From contig JAFGIS010000249.1 of NCBI GenBank assembly GCA_016929495.1, forward strand, positions 1 through 62,908: 62,908 nt of DNA, written 5' to 3'. This document shows positions 16,659 through 26,534 of this stretch, one piece after another. The notes below the pieces were generated by a model. It was not told the DNA's origin. It made no database searches and worked only from the letters and a program-made list of their open reading frames with translations. The position numbers were made by a program, and so were the translations under genes. The stretch comes from Polyangiaceae bacterium (lineage in GTDB: Bacteria > Myxococcota_A > Polyangia > Polyangiales > Polyangiaceae). Numbering within the stretch: the stretch's first letter is position 1; each line of letters starts with the position of its first letter.

Positions 16659-18290
16659 CTAGAACGTCATCTGAACCACGCCCCCAAGATGCTCGGCCGT
16701 GCGGTTGGCTGCCGTGGACCCGGCGGTGGAACGGCGATGGCGCACCTCGCGGGCGATACCCACGCGCAAAATCGGGCAGAGCTCGATGCCGAGTGATACG
16801 CCGTATTCGTTAATGATTTCATGGAATTCCGTGTCGTTCTCGATCCGGTCCTGCGCTCGGTCCAGACCCTCCTGGGAATCGTACCAGCCGCTACGCACGT
16901 GCGCGCGAGTCCACAACGGCCCGATCGCGGCTTCACCCCAAGCAGCCAGTGACCCGCCCCAGCCATAGAAGTAACCCTCGCGCTCGACAATGGTCTTGGT
17001 ACGGACGCCCGGATGGTCCTCCTGCCACTCCGGAGCGGCGACCGACGTCTGCCCGGCGAACTCGGCGTTGGCTCTCAGGGACAGCTCGGCTCTGAGCGCT
17101 TCCGATGCCGCGTACAGATCGAAGGCCGGACCCGGCAATCCCAAGACTCCCTCGCGGTCATCGAACCCGAATGCGCGCGTGTGGCGGAAACGATACTGCA
17201 GGGCGGCCGCCGCCGTCCACATGACACCACGGGGCGCGGCAGCATGCCCATGCAAACGCTGCTGCTGGTAGCCGGCGAGCAGCGTGTCCGTCTCGAGATG
17301 GCTACCTGCATCGGAGCGCGCCCAGTCCATCCCGAACCCCAGTCGGGTCACGTCCGCCTCGTGGAACCAGCGCCCGAAGCTTCCGGGCCGTCGGTAGCCG
17401 GGAAGCGACGCCAGCGTGCCCTCGAAACCGAAGTCGTGAACGGACCAGGATGGATGCCCGTCTCGTCCGACGAAGCCGCCTCGGTACTCCAGCGCGAAAG
17501 CGTGCCAGAACGTGGCCGCCAGTCCCAGAGAGTCCCGAGCGACCCCTTCGGGCGGCGGCTCCCCATCCATGGTGCGATGCAGGCGTATGCTGGTTCCGAA
17601 GGCCCACTGCGCCGCCGTATGCAGCGTTCCAACCGGAGGGACGTCATTGAGGTAGCGTGCCAGCTTGTCCGCAAAAACACCGATAGCGAAGCCAGCCATC
17701 GGGGTCACTATCATGTCGTTGATGCTGATTCTCTCTTTGAATTCGATGACGTACTCCCAAACGGTCGATGCTGCCACGCCGTAGGCGAACGATTCGGCGA
17801 CGCCAAGTCGATTGGCGCGAGCGAGCGAGTAGAACGCCGCTCCCGAAAGCGGATGGAGCAGGAAGTTGATGACCGGCCCGTTGTTGTCGTAGCGCCAGGC
17901 TTCTCCAGTGATCCGCTGACGGAGACTCGGGCGGTCCCAGTCGAGCACATTGCGGTCGTCGATGACGTACCAAGCGGTGCCACCGCCGAGAGCCATCGCC
18001 ATCTCGAGCGCTGCCCGCCAGTGATTCGGGGGCAGCGGTGCGGCGGTCCTGCTCGCCTGCGCGTTCGGCGTATCGAGAGTGCTCGTGGGACTCGTGCAGG
18101 CGGGTGGCGCGCCAGGGGCTGAATCCGCCATCGCGGCCGTTTCTGCACGGGCCCGGTGGTGCACCGCGCCCGACGGATGATCTGCGTTGTCGGCCGCGTG
18201 CGCGGTTGCAGGGATCCCGACCAGCACTAGCCAAGCCGCCCGTGAGCGCCACGAGCGGCGGCCCGAGCTGGACTCGCCCAACGCATCCAT
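16659..18290 (-). CDS. DUF3943-type outer-membrane protein
   Basis: This 543-aa protein has a signal peptide ending near PATAHA (from the ATG at 18288-18290; upstream in-frame sequence is random). It contains the DUF3943 core: WYVIDDRNVLDWD, then YDNNGPVINFLLHPLSGAAF with its HP motif, then EYVIEFKERISINDMIVTPMAGF written here in pieces. Alternating aromatic and charged residues through the C-terminal half, and a final QMTF, suggest a beta-barrel. DUF3943 proteins are of unknown function. It lies upstream of kdsD on the same strand but 94 bp away, so linkage to the capsule operon is uncertain. Confidence 0.8.
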   Translation of the reverse strand: MDALGESSSGRRSWRSRAAWLVLVGIPATAHAADNADHPSGAVHHRARAETAAMADSAPGAPPACTSPTSTLDTPNAQASRTAAPLPPNHWRAALEMAMALGGGTAWYVIDDRNVLDWDRPSLRQRITGEAWRYDNNGPVINFLLHPLSGAAFYSLARANRLGVAESFAYGVAASTVWEYVIEFKERISINDMIVTPMAGFAIGVFADKLARYLNDVPPVGTLHTAAQWAFGTSIRLHRTMDGEPPPEGVARDSLGLAATFWHAFALEYRGGFVGRDGHPSWSVHDFGFEGTLASLPGYRRPGSFGRWFHEADVTRLGFGMDWARSDAGSHLETDTLLAGYQQQRLHGHAAAPRGVMWTAAAALQYRFRHTRAFGFDDREGVLGLPGPAFDLYAASEALRAELSLRANAEFAGQTSVAAPEWQEDHPGVRTKTIVEREGYFYGWGGSLAAWGEAAIGPLWTRAHVRSGWYDSQEGLDRAQDRIENDTEFHEIINEYGVSLGIELCPILRVGIAREVRHRRSTAGSTAANRTAEHLGGVVQMTF

Positions 18291-18609
18291 GCCGGCCGAT
18301 GATGGTGGAACGTACGGGGACGCGCCACTGTTCGCGTCGCGCGAATGGCGCGCAAGGGCCGTACCCGCGCCCGGCCGCGCCCGGTGCAACGTCGGTAGAA
18401 CCCCTTGCACTGAACGTGCGTTCACGCCGACACCATGCCGAGCGCTCACCTGGCGTGGACGAAGCCGTGGCTGCTGGCGTCGGATCACCCACTCGATTCC
18501 GGCGCGATCCCGGCGAGATGCCTGTTAATGACGTCAGCATCATCAACAAGGTGTGGGACGAATCGCCACGTGGGACCGGTCGGTTTGTTCTGGCGCTGAC
18601 GCCAGCGTC
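18291..18609. other. Divergent intergenic region, no gene seen
   Basis: This 319-bp gap separates the start of the DUF3943 gene (minus) from the start of the activase-like gene (plus) and must hold both promoters. I see no convincing consensus promoter, repeat or small gene. The open frames crossing it are Arg/Pro-rich and look non-coding. Confidence 0.5.
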
Positions 18610-21600
18610 ATGAGTAAGCTCGCCGCCATGGATCCCACCTCGCTCGGCATCGACGTAGGGGCTGAGACCGTCAGGGTGGTCACCGTGGCGGGTGCCGACG
18701 GCACGTGTCGCCTCCGTGAGCAGAGAAGCATTGCGCACAACAAGGAGCCACATGCGGCTCTGCGCGCGTTGCTTTCGGACATGGATCTGTCCGCCGTGCA
18801 GGGCGTCGCCGTCACCGGGCGTCTTCGACGCGTCGTTGCTGCCGAGCCCGTGCCCTCGAAAGCCGCGCTGCGCAGGGGTGTGCGCGTCGTGCACCCTGAG
18901 CTGGCGCGGGCGACCGTCGTGTCTGTCGGCGCGCATGGTTTCGCGGTGCTCGAGATCCTGGGACCCGGGCAGGACTGGTACCAGCAGAATTCTCGCTGTT
19001 CGCAGGGCACGGGCAACTTCCTGAGCCAACTGGTTCGTCGCTTCGGACTCGAGGTCGAGGAGGCCTCGGAGCTCTGCGACGCGGTGACGTCGCCGGCGGC
19101 CTTGAGCGGCCGCTGCCCGGTTATCCTCAAGACGGACATGACTCATCTGGCCAACAAGGGCGAGGACCGCGCTCGCATCCTGGCCGGATTGTACGACGCC
19201 GTCTGCGAGAACGTCTTGACGCTGGTGCGTCCCAGGCTCGCGCCGCCCGACGTCGTCCTCGTCGGTGGTGTCGGCCGCTCCGAGCGCGTGAGAAGGACGA
19301 TCGGTAGCTGGCTCGCCGCGCGCGGGATGTTGCTGCGTGAGCGTCGCGCTGAAGACGAGCACATCGAGGCGATCGGCGCGGCCGTTCATGCACTCGAGAA
19401 CGGTGGCACGGCTCTGACCAGCATCGGAGGTCTGCTGGCTCCGGCGACGCGCAGCTTGCTCGAGCGTGTACCGTCGCTCGCTGAGTCGCTCCCTCGCGTG
19501 CATCGCATGCCGCGCCTACGGCCCGCGTGGCATGCCGAGGGGCTCCGGAGTGCGGTCATGGGGCTCGATATCGGGTCGACCGGCTCGAAGGCGGTGCTGC
19601 TCGATCTAGCTTCGCAGGAGCCGCTCTGGGAGGCCTACCTGAACACCGAGGGCGCCCCGGTCACGGCCGCGCAGCGCTTGCTCGAACGCTGGCGCGTGCA
19701 GATGGCCGAACGCACGAGCATCGTCGGATTCGGAGTGACCGGTTCGGGCCGCGAGGTGGTCGGGTCCCTCCTGTGCAGCTGCTACGGGACCGACCGTGTC
19801 TTCGTTCTCAATGAAATCGCGGCGCATGCGCGAGGCGCCACCGAGCTCGATCCCGAGGTGGACACGGTCTTCGAGATCGGAGGACAGGACGCGAAATACA
19901 TCCGGCTCGAGCAGGGTAGGGTGATCGACGCGGCCATGAACGAGGCATGCAGCGCAGGGACGGGCTCGTTCATCGCCGAACAGGGCGCGAAGTTCGAAGG
20001 AGTGGGAGAGGACGTGCGTCGCCTGTCGGCCCTGGCGCTGTCGGCCAAGGAGGGAGTGTCGCTCGGCCAGCACTGTTCGGTCTTCATGGCCGAGGTCATC
20101 GACGAGGCGATCACCGAGGGCGTGGCGCGCGAATCGATCATCGCGGGGCTGTACGACTCGGTGGTTCAGAACTACCTGAATCGTGTCAAAGGCACGCGAA
20201 CCATCGGCAGCCGGATCTTCTGCCAGGGCATGCCGTTCAGCTCGGATGCGCTCGCGGCCGCCGTCGCTCGTCAGACCGGTCGCGATGTGGTCGTACCCCC
20301 GAACCCCGGTACGATTGGCGCGCTGGGGATCGCCTTGCTGTTGGGCGACGAGCTGGGCCACCGGCTGGTAGGGAAGCCCCCGCTCGAGTCCGCGCTGTTC
20401 CTGGACGCACGGGTGACCGCCAAGGAGACGATCGTCTGTCGGTCGGTCAAGGGTTGCGGGGAACCGGGCAACAAGTGCCGGATCGATCGACTGACGACGC
20501 AGGTGGCCGGCAGAGAGCAGCGCTTTCTGTGGGGAGGCAATTGCTCGCTGTACGACCGGGGCGGTGGCCGTGGCAAGCTTCCTGACCGCGCTCCTGACCC
20601 ATTCCGCGATCGCGAGCTCTTGCTCGATGCGCTGATCGACCTACCGCGTGCGGACGACCAGCGACGTTGTGTCGGATTGAGTGACGAATTCGCGCTCAAG
20701 CAACTCGCGCCGCTCTTCGTCGTGTTCCTGCAACAGCTCGGGTTCCGCTGTGAGGTTCTGCGCTCTCCGGGCGTCGCCGCGCTGCGCGCCGGCATCGAGG
20801 GCGCCCGAGTCCCCTATTGCGCTCCCGTGCAGATGATACACGGCGTGTACTTCGAACTCGCGACACGCTCAGTCGATTTCATCTTGCTCCCGATGGTCAA
20901 GGCGCTGCCCAGGGTTGGGGACGAGGAATACGGGACCTTGTGCCCAATGGTGATTGCGCTTCCCGACCTGCTGGAGAGCTTGCTCCCCACACAGGCAGGC
21001 GTCGTCCTGCGCCCCGTGATCGAAATCGATGCCGCCGGGCTCAGGGGCAAAGCTCTGGCGCGAAGTCTCCGCTCGCTAGCCGAGCAGCTGCACGCGACCG
21101 GGCGCTTCGAGCACGCCCTGGCTCGTGCCATCGAAGCTCAGGAGCGATTCGACGCCGATGTGTTGGCCACGGGAAGCCGAGCGCTCGCGTTCTGCCGCGA
21201 GCACGCCGTGGTGCCCGTCGCGGTGCTCGGACGCCCCTACACGATCTACAACGACGTACTGAATTCGAACGTTCCCAGCATTCTGCGCAGCCTCGGGGCA
21301 CTCCCGATCCCGGTCGACTGCGTGCCGCTCGACGAACAGGTCCCGGTCTTCCGTCAGCAGTACTGGTCCCATACGCAACGCAATCTCAGAGCTGCGGACT
21401 TCGTGCGTCGGACCTCCGGGCTCTACTCGGTTTTCTGCAGCAACTACGCCTGCGGGCCCGATAGCTTCACGCTGCACTTCTACTCGTACATCATTCAGAA
21501 CAAGCCCTTCGCGGTCGTGGAGACCGACGGGCATTCCGGCGATGCCGGGACGAAGACACGCATGGAGGCGTTTCTGTACTGCGTCGATGCCGATCGCCGT

Positions 21601-23025
21601 TCTGGCGCCTCGGATCGCGCTTCTCGCGCGGATTTCAAGGCCGTCGAGGACCGTCGCAGCAGCTGGAACAAGACCCGGGCCGCTGGCGCCCGCGCCTACC
21701 TGCCTCGCATGGGCCCGGGGGCTCTGGTTGCGGCAGGCGCGCTTCGGGCCGAAGGGCTTCGCGCGCAGGCGCTGCCACCGTCGACACGCGAGGACGTGCG
21801 CACGGGTCGCAGGTATACGTCGGGCAAAGAGTGCCTGCCCATGATGCTGACCCTGGGCACCCTCTTGAACGAGCTCGAGCGTGCTGTCGAACCGAGCGAG
21901 CCCGTGAGCTACTTCATGCCCACCGCGCATGGACCGTGTCGCTTCGGCGTTTACCACGGCCTGCACAAGATAGCGCTCGAGCGTGCGGGGTGGGGAGACC
22001 GAGTCTCGCTCATCATTCCCGACGACTCGGACTACTACGCGGGCATGTCCCCCGAGTTCGCCGTGAAGCTCTGGCTCGGCTTCGTGGCGCACGATTTGCT
22101 CGAGATGATGCAGCTCGACGTTCGCCCCGTCGAGCGACGCAAAGGAGAGGCCAACGCTCTGTACCGGCGCTATCTGGCGGAGCTCGTTCGCTGCATGGAA
22201 CGTCCCCCCGGCAAGTCCGCGCTGCGCATCGGACTCGAGCTCATGGGAGGCATGTGGGGCACGCGACGTCTGCTCGCTCGGGCCGCCAAGGACTACGCCC
22301 AGATCAAAGACATCACCCGGACGGTCCCCACCGTGGCATTGGTCGGGGAGATCTATGTCAGGATGGACCCGTTCGCGAACGACTTCATCGTTCAGAAGCT
22401 CGAACAGAGGGGGCTGCGTGTGCGGTTCGCTCCCTTCATCGAGTGGATGGAGTACTCGAACTACGTTGCATTGCGCCGCGTGCTCACGGGACGGCGATCG
22501 TCGAGCGACGACCCGCTCACGCTGAATCTGACCGATCTGGTGCAGCGCGTCACCCTCGGGACGCTCTATCCGCTCTGCGCGAGGCCGTTAGGATGGGGGC
22601 CGAGGCAGACGGTGCCGGAGACCGTGGCGGCCGCCAGTCCGTACGTGCATCCCGGGTTGGCTGGTGAAGCCCAGCTCACCGTTGGCGGCCCGCTGTGCGA
22701 GTTCGCGCACGGGCTCATCGACGGCGTCGTGGTCGTGGGACCTCACGAGTGCATGCCGTGCAAGATCGCGGAAGCGCAGTACGGACTCGCGGCCGAACGC
22801 ACCGGCATCCCCTACCTGAGTGTTTCGGTCAATGGCGACCCGATCGACACGGAGGTGCTCGATCGTTTTGCCTACGACATCCGACAGACCGTTTTGCGTC
22901 GCGAGACGACTACGCCGAGCAGCAGGCTGCCGGTGCTGCAGCCCGAGCGGTCGTCGGACGCGCCGTGCGTGCATGCGGCGACGTGCCCGGTTGCCGGACC
23001 GATGCGGCCGGCGGCCGAGGCGTGA
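18610..23025 (+). CDS. Giant 2-hydroxyacyl-CoA-dehydratase-activase-like protein (double BadF/BcrA ATPase, DUF2229, HgdB-like)
   Basis: This roughly 1471-aa protein belongs to the large CoA-substrate-activase family. Residues about 5-260 form a first, divergent ASKHA ATPase domain, with CSQGTGNF as the iron-sulfur Cys region. About 316-570 form a second, more canonical one (MGLDIGSTGSKAV, FEIGGQDAKYI, NEACSAGTGSF, QHCSVF). From about 640 a DUF2229 part follows (GRPYTIYNDVLNSNVP, SNYACGPDSF, KTRMEAFL) and then an HgdB-like segment (FMPTAHGPCRFGVYH, FAPFIEWMEY, GPHECMPCKIAE). Such proteins are proposed iron-sulfur, ATP-driven electron activators; their substrate is unknown. Of two candidate ATGs I chose 18610; 18628 is also possible. 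No dehydratase subunit genes lie nearby. Confidence 0.85.
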   Translation: MSKLAAMDPTSLGIDVGAETVRVVTVAGADGTCRLREQRSIAHNKEPHAALRALLSDMDLSAVQGVAVTGRLRRVVAAEPVPSKAALRRGVRVVHPELARATVVSVGAHGFAVLEILGPGQDWYQQNSRCSQGTGNFLSQLVRRFGLEVEEASELCDAVTSPAALSGRCPVILKTDMTHLANKGEDRARILAGLYDAVCENVLTLVRPRLAPPDVVLVGGVGRSERVRRTIGSWLAARGMLLRERRAEDEHIEAIGAAVHALENGGTALTSIGGLLAPATRSLLERVPSLAESLPRVHRMPRLRPAWHAEGLRSAVMGLDIGSTGSKAVLLDLASQEPLWEAYLNTEGAPVTAAQRLLERWRVQMAERTSIVGFGVTGSGREVVGSLLCSCYGTDRVFVLNEIAAHARGATELDPEVDTVFEIGGQDAKYIRLEQGRVIDAAMNEACSAGTGSFIAEQGAKFEGVGEDVRRLSALALSAKEGVSLGQHCSVFMAEVIDEAITEGVARESIIAGLYDSVVQNYLNRVKGTRTIGSRIFCQGMPFSSDALAAAVARQTGRDVVVPPNPGTIGALGIALLLGDELGHRLVGKPPLESALFLDARVTAKETIVCRSVKGCGEPGNKCRIDRLTTQVAGREQRFLWGGNCSLYDRGGGRGKLPDRAPDPFRDRELLLDALIDLPRADDQRRCVGLSDEFALKQLAPLFVVFLQQLGFRCEVLRSPGVAALRAGIEGARVPYCAPVQMIHGVYFELATRSVDFILLPMVKALPRVGDEEYGTLCPMVIALPDLLESLLPTQAGVVLRPVIEIDAAGLRGKALARSLRSLAEQLHATGRFEHALARAIEAQERFDADVLATGSRALAFCREHAVVPVAVLGRPYTIYNDVLNSNVPSILRSLGALPIPVDCVPLDEQVPVFRQQYWSHTQRNLRAADFVRRTSGLYSVFCSNYACGPDSFTLHFYSYIIQNKPFAVVETDGHSGDAGTKTRMEAFLYCVDADRRSGASDRASRADFKAVEDRRSSWNKTRAAGARAYLPRMGPGALVAAGALRAEGLRAQALPPSTREDVRTGRRYTSGKECLPMMLTLGTLLNELERAVEPSEPVSYFMPTAHGPCRFGVYHGLHKIALERAGWGDRVSLIIPDDSDYYAGMSPEFAVKLWLGFVAHDLLEMMQLDVRPVERRKGEANALYRRYLAELVRCMERPPGKSALRIGLELMGGMWGTRRLLARAAKDYAQIKDITRTVPTVALVGEIYVRMDPFANDFIVQKLEQRGLRVRFAPFIEWMEYSNYVALRRVLTGRRSSSDDPLTLNLTDLVQRVTLGTLYPLCARPLGWGPRQTVPETVAAASPYVHPGLAGEAQLTVGGPLCEFAHGLIDGVVVVGPHECMPCKIAEAQYGLAAERTGIPYLSVSVNGDPIDTEVLDRFAYDIRQTVLRRETTTPSSRLPVLQPERSSDAPCVHAATCPVAGPMRPAAEA

Positions 23026-23103
23026 GCTTCCCCCATAACGAATCGCAGTCGTCGTGTCGGCCAGGATTGCATGGCGGCACGAGATCGACCGACGTTGTTT
23101 GCG

Positions 23104-23341
23104 ATGATGTCCCACGACTCTCGACTCTTCCTGCTACTCGGGGCCTTGCTCGCTTCGCAACAGGCTCTGGCCAAGCTACCCGCACCTCGTGGTGCATTTC
23201 GATGGCCGCAAGCAGAGCCGCACGGTGGCCGAGGGCCTGCGAGGACCGCTCACGAATCTCGCGCGTGACGGCGAAGGGATGCTCTGGATCGTGGGTCCCA
23301 ATGCGGTGTTTCGGACAACGGCCGCGCTGCCCCCGGTCTGA
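23104..23341 (+). pseudogene. Relic of a secreted, probably propeller-type protein
   Basis: An ATG at 23104 opens a clean signal peptide (SRLFLLLGALLASQQALA). One base later in frame, starting near 23181, a second frame reads HLVVHFDGRKQSRTVAEGL and then DGEGMLWIVGPNAVFRT before a TGA at 23339-23341. The two pieces fit a single exported protein shortened by an internal deletion and frameshift. The blade-like DGxGxLWxVG pattern hints at a beta-propeller, which is inference. It follows the activase gene by 78 bp. Confidence 0.5.
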
Positions 23342-23357
23342 GCCGGGCCAGGGGTTG

Positions 23358-23388
23358 CCAGTACCCTGTCTTGGAGACAGGGTACTGG
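23358..23388. repeat. Perfect 14-bp inverted repeat with a 3-base loop
   Basis: CCAGTACCCTGTCT (23358-23371) is followed by TGG and then its exact reverse complement AGACAGGGTACTGG (23375-23388). The hairpin sits between the relic and the BASS transporter gene, 34 bp before the transporter start. There is no T-run, so it is not a classical terminator. It could be an RNA-processing or attenuation element, or the end of a small mobile repeat. Confidence 0.85.
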
Positions 23389-23422
23389 ACCGCAGCTCGG
23401 GCGTCGAGCTGGACCATCGAGC

Positions 23423-24427
23423 ATGAGCGGTCTGATGGAACGTGCGACACGGGCCTTCCCCGTGTGGGTGCTGGCGGCGAGCCTGGGCGCCGTGCTCTGG
23501 CCGCCCGCGTTCACTTGGTTCTCCGGACCGTTCATCAGCTACGGGCTGGGACTCATCATGCTCGGGATGGGGCTCACGCTGCGGGTCGAGGATTTCACGC
23601 GCGTGGCGCGCTACCCGGGCTGGGTGCTCACCGGCTTGCTGCTGCAGTATACGGTGATGCCCGCTTCGGGCTGGGTGTTGGGCAGACTCTTCCAGCTACC
23701 GGCACCGTTGGCGGTGGGTTTGGTGCTGGTGGCATGCTGCCCGGGCGGGACCGCCTCCAACGTGATCAGCTACCTGGCCAAGGCCAACGTGGCCCTCAGC
23801 GTCACCATGACGGCGCTGTCGACCATGGCCGCCGTGGTCATGACGCCCTCGCTGACTCAGGCGTTGGCCGGGTCACGCATGAACGTCGACGGATGGGGCT
23901 TGTTCCTCGAGACCCTCAAGGTCGTGGTCGTCCCGGTGGTGCTCGGCGCCCTGCTCAACCGGTATGCGCCCGGCTTCACACGCAAGGCCACCGTGTTCAG
24001 CCCCCTGATGGCCGTGCTGCTCATCGCCATGATCGTCGCGAGCATCTTGGGTGCGGGGCTCGCCAAGATCAGCGAAGGCGGACTCAGGCTCGTGGGCGCC
24101 GTGCTGAGCCTGCACTTGTCCGGGTTTGCCTTGGGGTACGTCTCGAGCCGCATGCTCAGCCGCAACGAGTCGGTGGCGCGAACCGTTTCCATCGAAGTGG
24201 GCATGCAGAACTCCGGCCTGGGCGCGCACCTGGCGCGGAGCAACTTTGCCCCCGGGCTGGGTGTGGACGTGCCGAGCGCCCTGTCCGCGCTGACCCATTG
24301 CGTGTACGGAAGCCTCCTGGCTGCCGTATGGCAGAGGCGCCCGCCCGAAGAAGCTCCCGGCTGCCATGGCGCTCCGCCTTCGCTCCGCGAAACGCAGCGC
24401 AGCGGCAAACGCTCGGGCGTGGCTTGA
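23423..24427 (+). CDS. BASS-family (bile acid:sodium symporter-like) transporter
   Basis: This 334-aa membrane protein has about ten hydrophobic segments. It carries the BASS signatures ACCPGGTASNVISYLAKAN, VALSVTMTALSTMAAVVMTP and EVGMQNSGLGAHLA, where polar and Gly-rich breaks form the sodium and substrate sites. Family members import bile acids, pyruvate, pantoate or other organic anions; the substrate here cannot be told from sequence. The C-terminal 25 residues are a charged tail. The ATG at 23423 is preceded by the perfect hairpin. It converges with the Stealth gene, 13 bp away. Confidence 0.9.
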   Translation: MSGLMERATRAFPVWVLAASLGAVLWPPAFTWFSGPFISYGLGLIMLGMGLTLRVEDFTRVARYPGWVLTGLLLQYTVMPASGWVLGRLFQLPAPLAVGLVLVACCPGGTASNVISYLAKANVALSVTMTALSTMAAVVMTPSLTQALAGSRMNVDGWGLFLETLKVVVVPVVLGALLNRYAPGFTRKATVFSPLMAVLLIAMIVASILGAGLAKISEGGLRLVGAVLSLHLSGFALGYVSSRMLSRNESVARTVSIEVGMQNSGLGAHLARSNFAPGLGVDVPSALSALTHCVYGSLLAAVWQRRPPEEAPGCHGAPPSLRETQRSGKRSGVA

Positions 24428-24440
24428 CTGTCCGCGATGG

Positions 24441-25643
24441 TCAACAGGACGTTCGCGACGGCGATTCAGGACCGTACGCGCCGGCGCCATAGCTCAAGAC
24501 CTCGGACTGAACCTCCATACCGTCCGTTCGCTCGAAGCAGCTCGATCCCGGGAAGTACCGCTCCAGAAAGACGACTTCCTGCTGGAGAAGCGACTCGATA
24601 CAAGCGCCTGTCACGTCGATGTCGTTCAAGCAGATCGAGTGCGGTGCCCGTTCGGTTCCCCGGCGCGCAAGCAACGCTCTGTAGAAGCGGATGGCGAGAG
24701 GCGAGCGCACGTTGAAATAGGCATAGTGGATCGTCCTCAAGTCCGCGCGTCCGGTGAGGTAGGTGTAGTTCGGCGCCAGATACGTCGCAAACGCGAGGTC
24801 GGTACGGCCCCGAAAGCGATTGCTGCAGGACGCGGCTATCTCGCGTGCGAATTCCGCGGCGATGCGCTCGTTCACGCTCCTGAGCTGCGGGTGCACGGCG
24901 TGCGCGAACTTGAAACGCATCTGCTGGCCAAAACGTCGATACAGAAGCTCTCTCGCGTTCTTCGCCGCCACCTGGGTGGGGTTGTCGTGGGGCGTGACGG
25001 GCCCGCTCGGCGTCTGCGCCTGCGTCAGAAACAGATGCGCGTTGCCGTTCGCCGCGAAGAAGTGTCCGGGAGTGGTAGGCCTGCCGAGCATCACGTCGTC
25101 GTTGAAATAGAGGTAGTGCTCCGCAAGCCCTGCTATTCGATGCAGATGTGCTTCGATGACGTGCGAGTTGAAGGTCGGCAAGTACTGTCGCTCGATGATC
25201 TCCGTGTGGTCTACTATGCTGACTCTGTCGTTCGTCGTATCGAGCCACGGCGGAACCTGACCGTCCGTAACGAAGTAGACATGGTTCACCCAGGGAGCGT
25301 AGCGTTCGAGGCTTCTGAGCGAGTATCTCAGCTCCCCCCTACAGGCGAAACGGGCCGGCCCGATGGCGGCCGCTGGCGCGCCGCTCCGCGCCAGGGCGGC
25401 GTTCTTCCGGGCGAGCCACTTGGGGTCTTGCCCGTCCACCCACGTGTAGACGACGTCGATCGGAAAGGTGATGGGGTAGGCTTCGGGGGGCTGATGGTCT
25501 GCGGGAGCATGAACCGGCGCTGCGAAGCGATGGGTCTCGGGGCGCGCTGGATTGGAGCCGTCCAGATCCTCTGGATAGAGCTTGAGCAAGAAGTCTCGCC
25601 AGAAGTGACCGGGCGATGCAAAGAACTTGCGCAGCTTGGACAT
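24441..25643 (-). CDS. Stealth-family sugar-phosphate (capsule) transferase
   Basis: This 400-aa protein shows the Stealth blocks in order. CR1 is DVVYTWVDGQDPKW (about 63-76). CR2 is RGELRYSLRSLERYAPWVNHV written across 102-122, then FVTDGQVPPWL. CR3 is around the HDNPTQVAAKNARELL segment, and a CR4-like stretch follows with FAHAVHPQLR. YFNDDVMLG (179-187) carries the likely metal-binding Asp pair. Stealth proteins transfer sugar-1-phosphate to make phosphate-linked capsules or related glycans. It is 8 kb from the kps operon on the same strand, so it could supply capsule backbone chemistry; that link is inference. Confidence 0.9.
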   Translation of the reverse strand: MSKLRKFFASPGHFWRDFLLKLYPEDLDGSNPARPETHRFAAPVHAPADHQPPEAYPITFPIDVVYTWVDGQDPKWLARKNAALARSGAPAAAIGPARFACRGELRYSLRSLERYAPWVNHVYFVTDGQVPPWLDTTNDRVSIVDHTEIIERQYLPTFNSHVIEAHLHRIAGLAEHYLYFNDDVMLGRPTTPGHFFAANGNAHLFLTQAQTPSGPVTPHDNPTQVAAKNARELLYRRFGQQMRFKFAHAVHPQLRSVNERIAAEFAREIAASCSNRFRGRTDLAFATYLAPNYTYLTGRADLRTIHYAYFNVRSPLAIRFYRALLARRGTERAPHSICLNDIDVTGACIESLLQQEVVFLERYFPGSSCFERTDGMEVQSEVLSYGAGAYGPESPSRTSC

Positions 25644-26534
25644 GTCTCTTGCAGGCCGGCGTACGAGCGAGGCCTTCGTACCACGACATCTGGCTCTATG
25701 TCACGGAGCTCCGGGCGGTGAGGAAGGGACGTCGGAAGTTGTCGATGAAGGAAGTTGAAGCGTCCAGCGTACTGTGTCGAACAAATCGACGGCGCGCCGT
25801 TGCCGAGGATCGAACACGGGGCGCGCCAGCGCCGTGGGAGGCCGTCCGTTCCTGCCCGTGCTTGGCGGGAGCAGCGTTGCCTCGATTCGCACCTGGAACC
25901 TCGAGCATGACTTGCTAGACCACTTCGGCTGAGGCGTCCGCCGGGCAAGAGCGGTCAGCATCAGCCGGAGGACTGCCACATGAGTGTGAAGCCGTATCGA
26001 GGCGTCGTCCCCTGATGGCACAGGTCCAGCGACGAGTACCCGCGGGGAAGAGCCCACGAGGGCCACGCAACTGGGATAGCCAATGGGATAGCCGATGCAA
26101 AGGGCATGCCACAACGGAACCCGCGCTTTGTGACGGGTTCTGGAGGCCACGCGCCGGGGCGCACGGACCAGAGTGATGTGCCGCGAGCAGGGGGGGCCAT
26201 GAATCCGCGTCCCTACCACCGTTTGCGTCGCGGTGGCTACTTCGATCGTCCTGCACGCGTCGTTCCGAATTGCGCGGATGAATCCGGTGCGTCAAGAACG
26301 GGGCGGTTCCGCACCAACTGATTCTGGCCGCAGGGAACGTCCCCCAACCTCGGCCGATGGTCCACGGTGCTTGGACTTGGCGAGCCCACGGGCCTAAGCT
26401 TGTGCGCATCGTGTTCAGGGGTGACCCCGAAGCAAGCACCGGGTCCCAGAGTACATGAGGAGGCTAGCCGAGTCAGTCATGCAGCCCAAAGCCTGGCTGC
26501 GCGACAACAAGGTGTGGTCTCGGCTGAGTTTCGC
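25644..26534. other. Long stretch without a recognisable gene
   Basis: About 890 bp between the Stealth start and the sulfatase start. All open frames on both strands are short and Arg/Pro/Ser-rich without domain-like patterns. A small direct repeat (GGGATAGCC twice within 26070-26095) is the only structure I noticed. It must hold the promoters of both flanking genes. Confidence 0.45.

Noticed and set aside
17644..19503. Long minus-strand frame of 619 codons across the divergent promoter and the activase start
   Set aside because: Arg/Ser/Ala-rich text with no domain pattern, antisense to a clear coding gene; typical GC-rich shadow.
25701..26439. Several 100-170-codon frames between the Stealth gene and the sulfatase
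   Set aside because: Rich in Arg, Pro and Ser with no signal, helix or motif pattern and no plausible ribosome sites.
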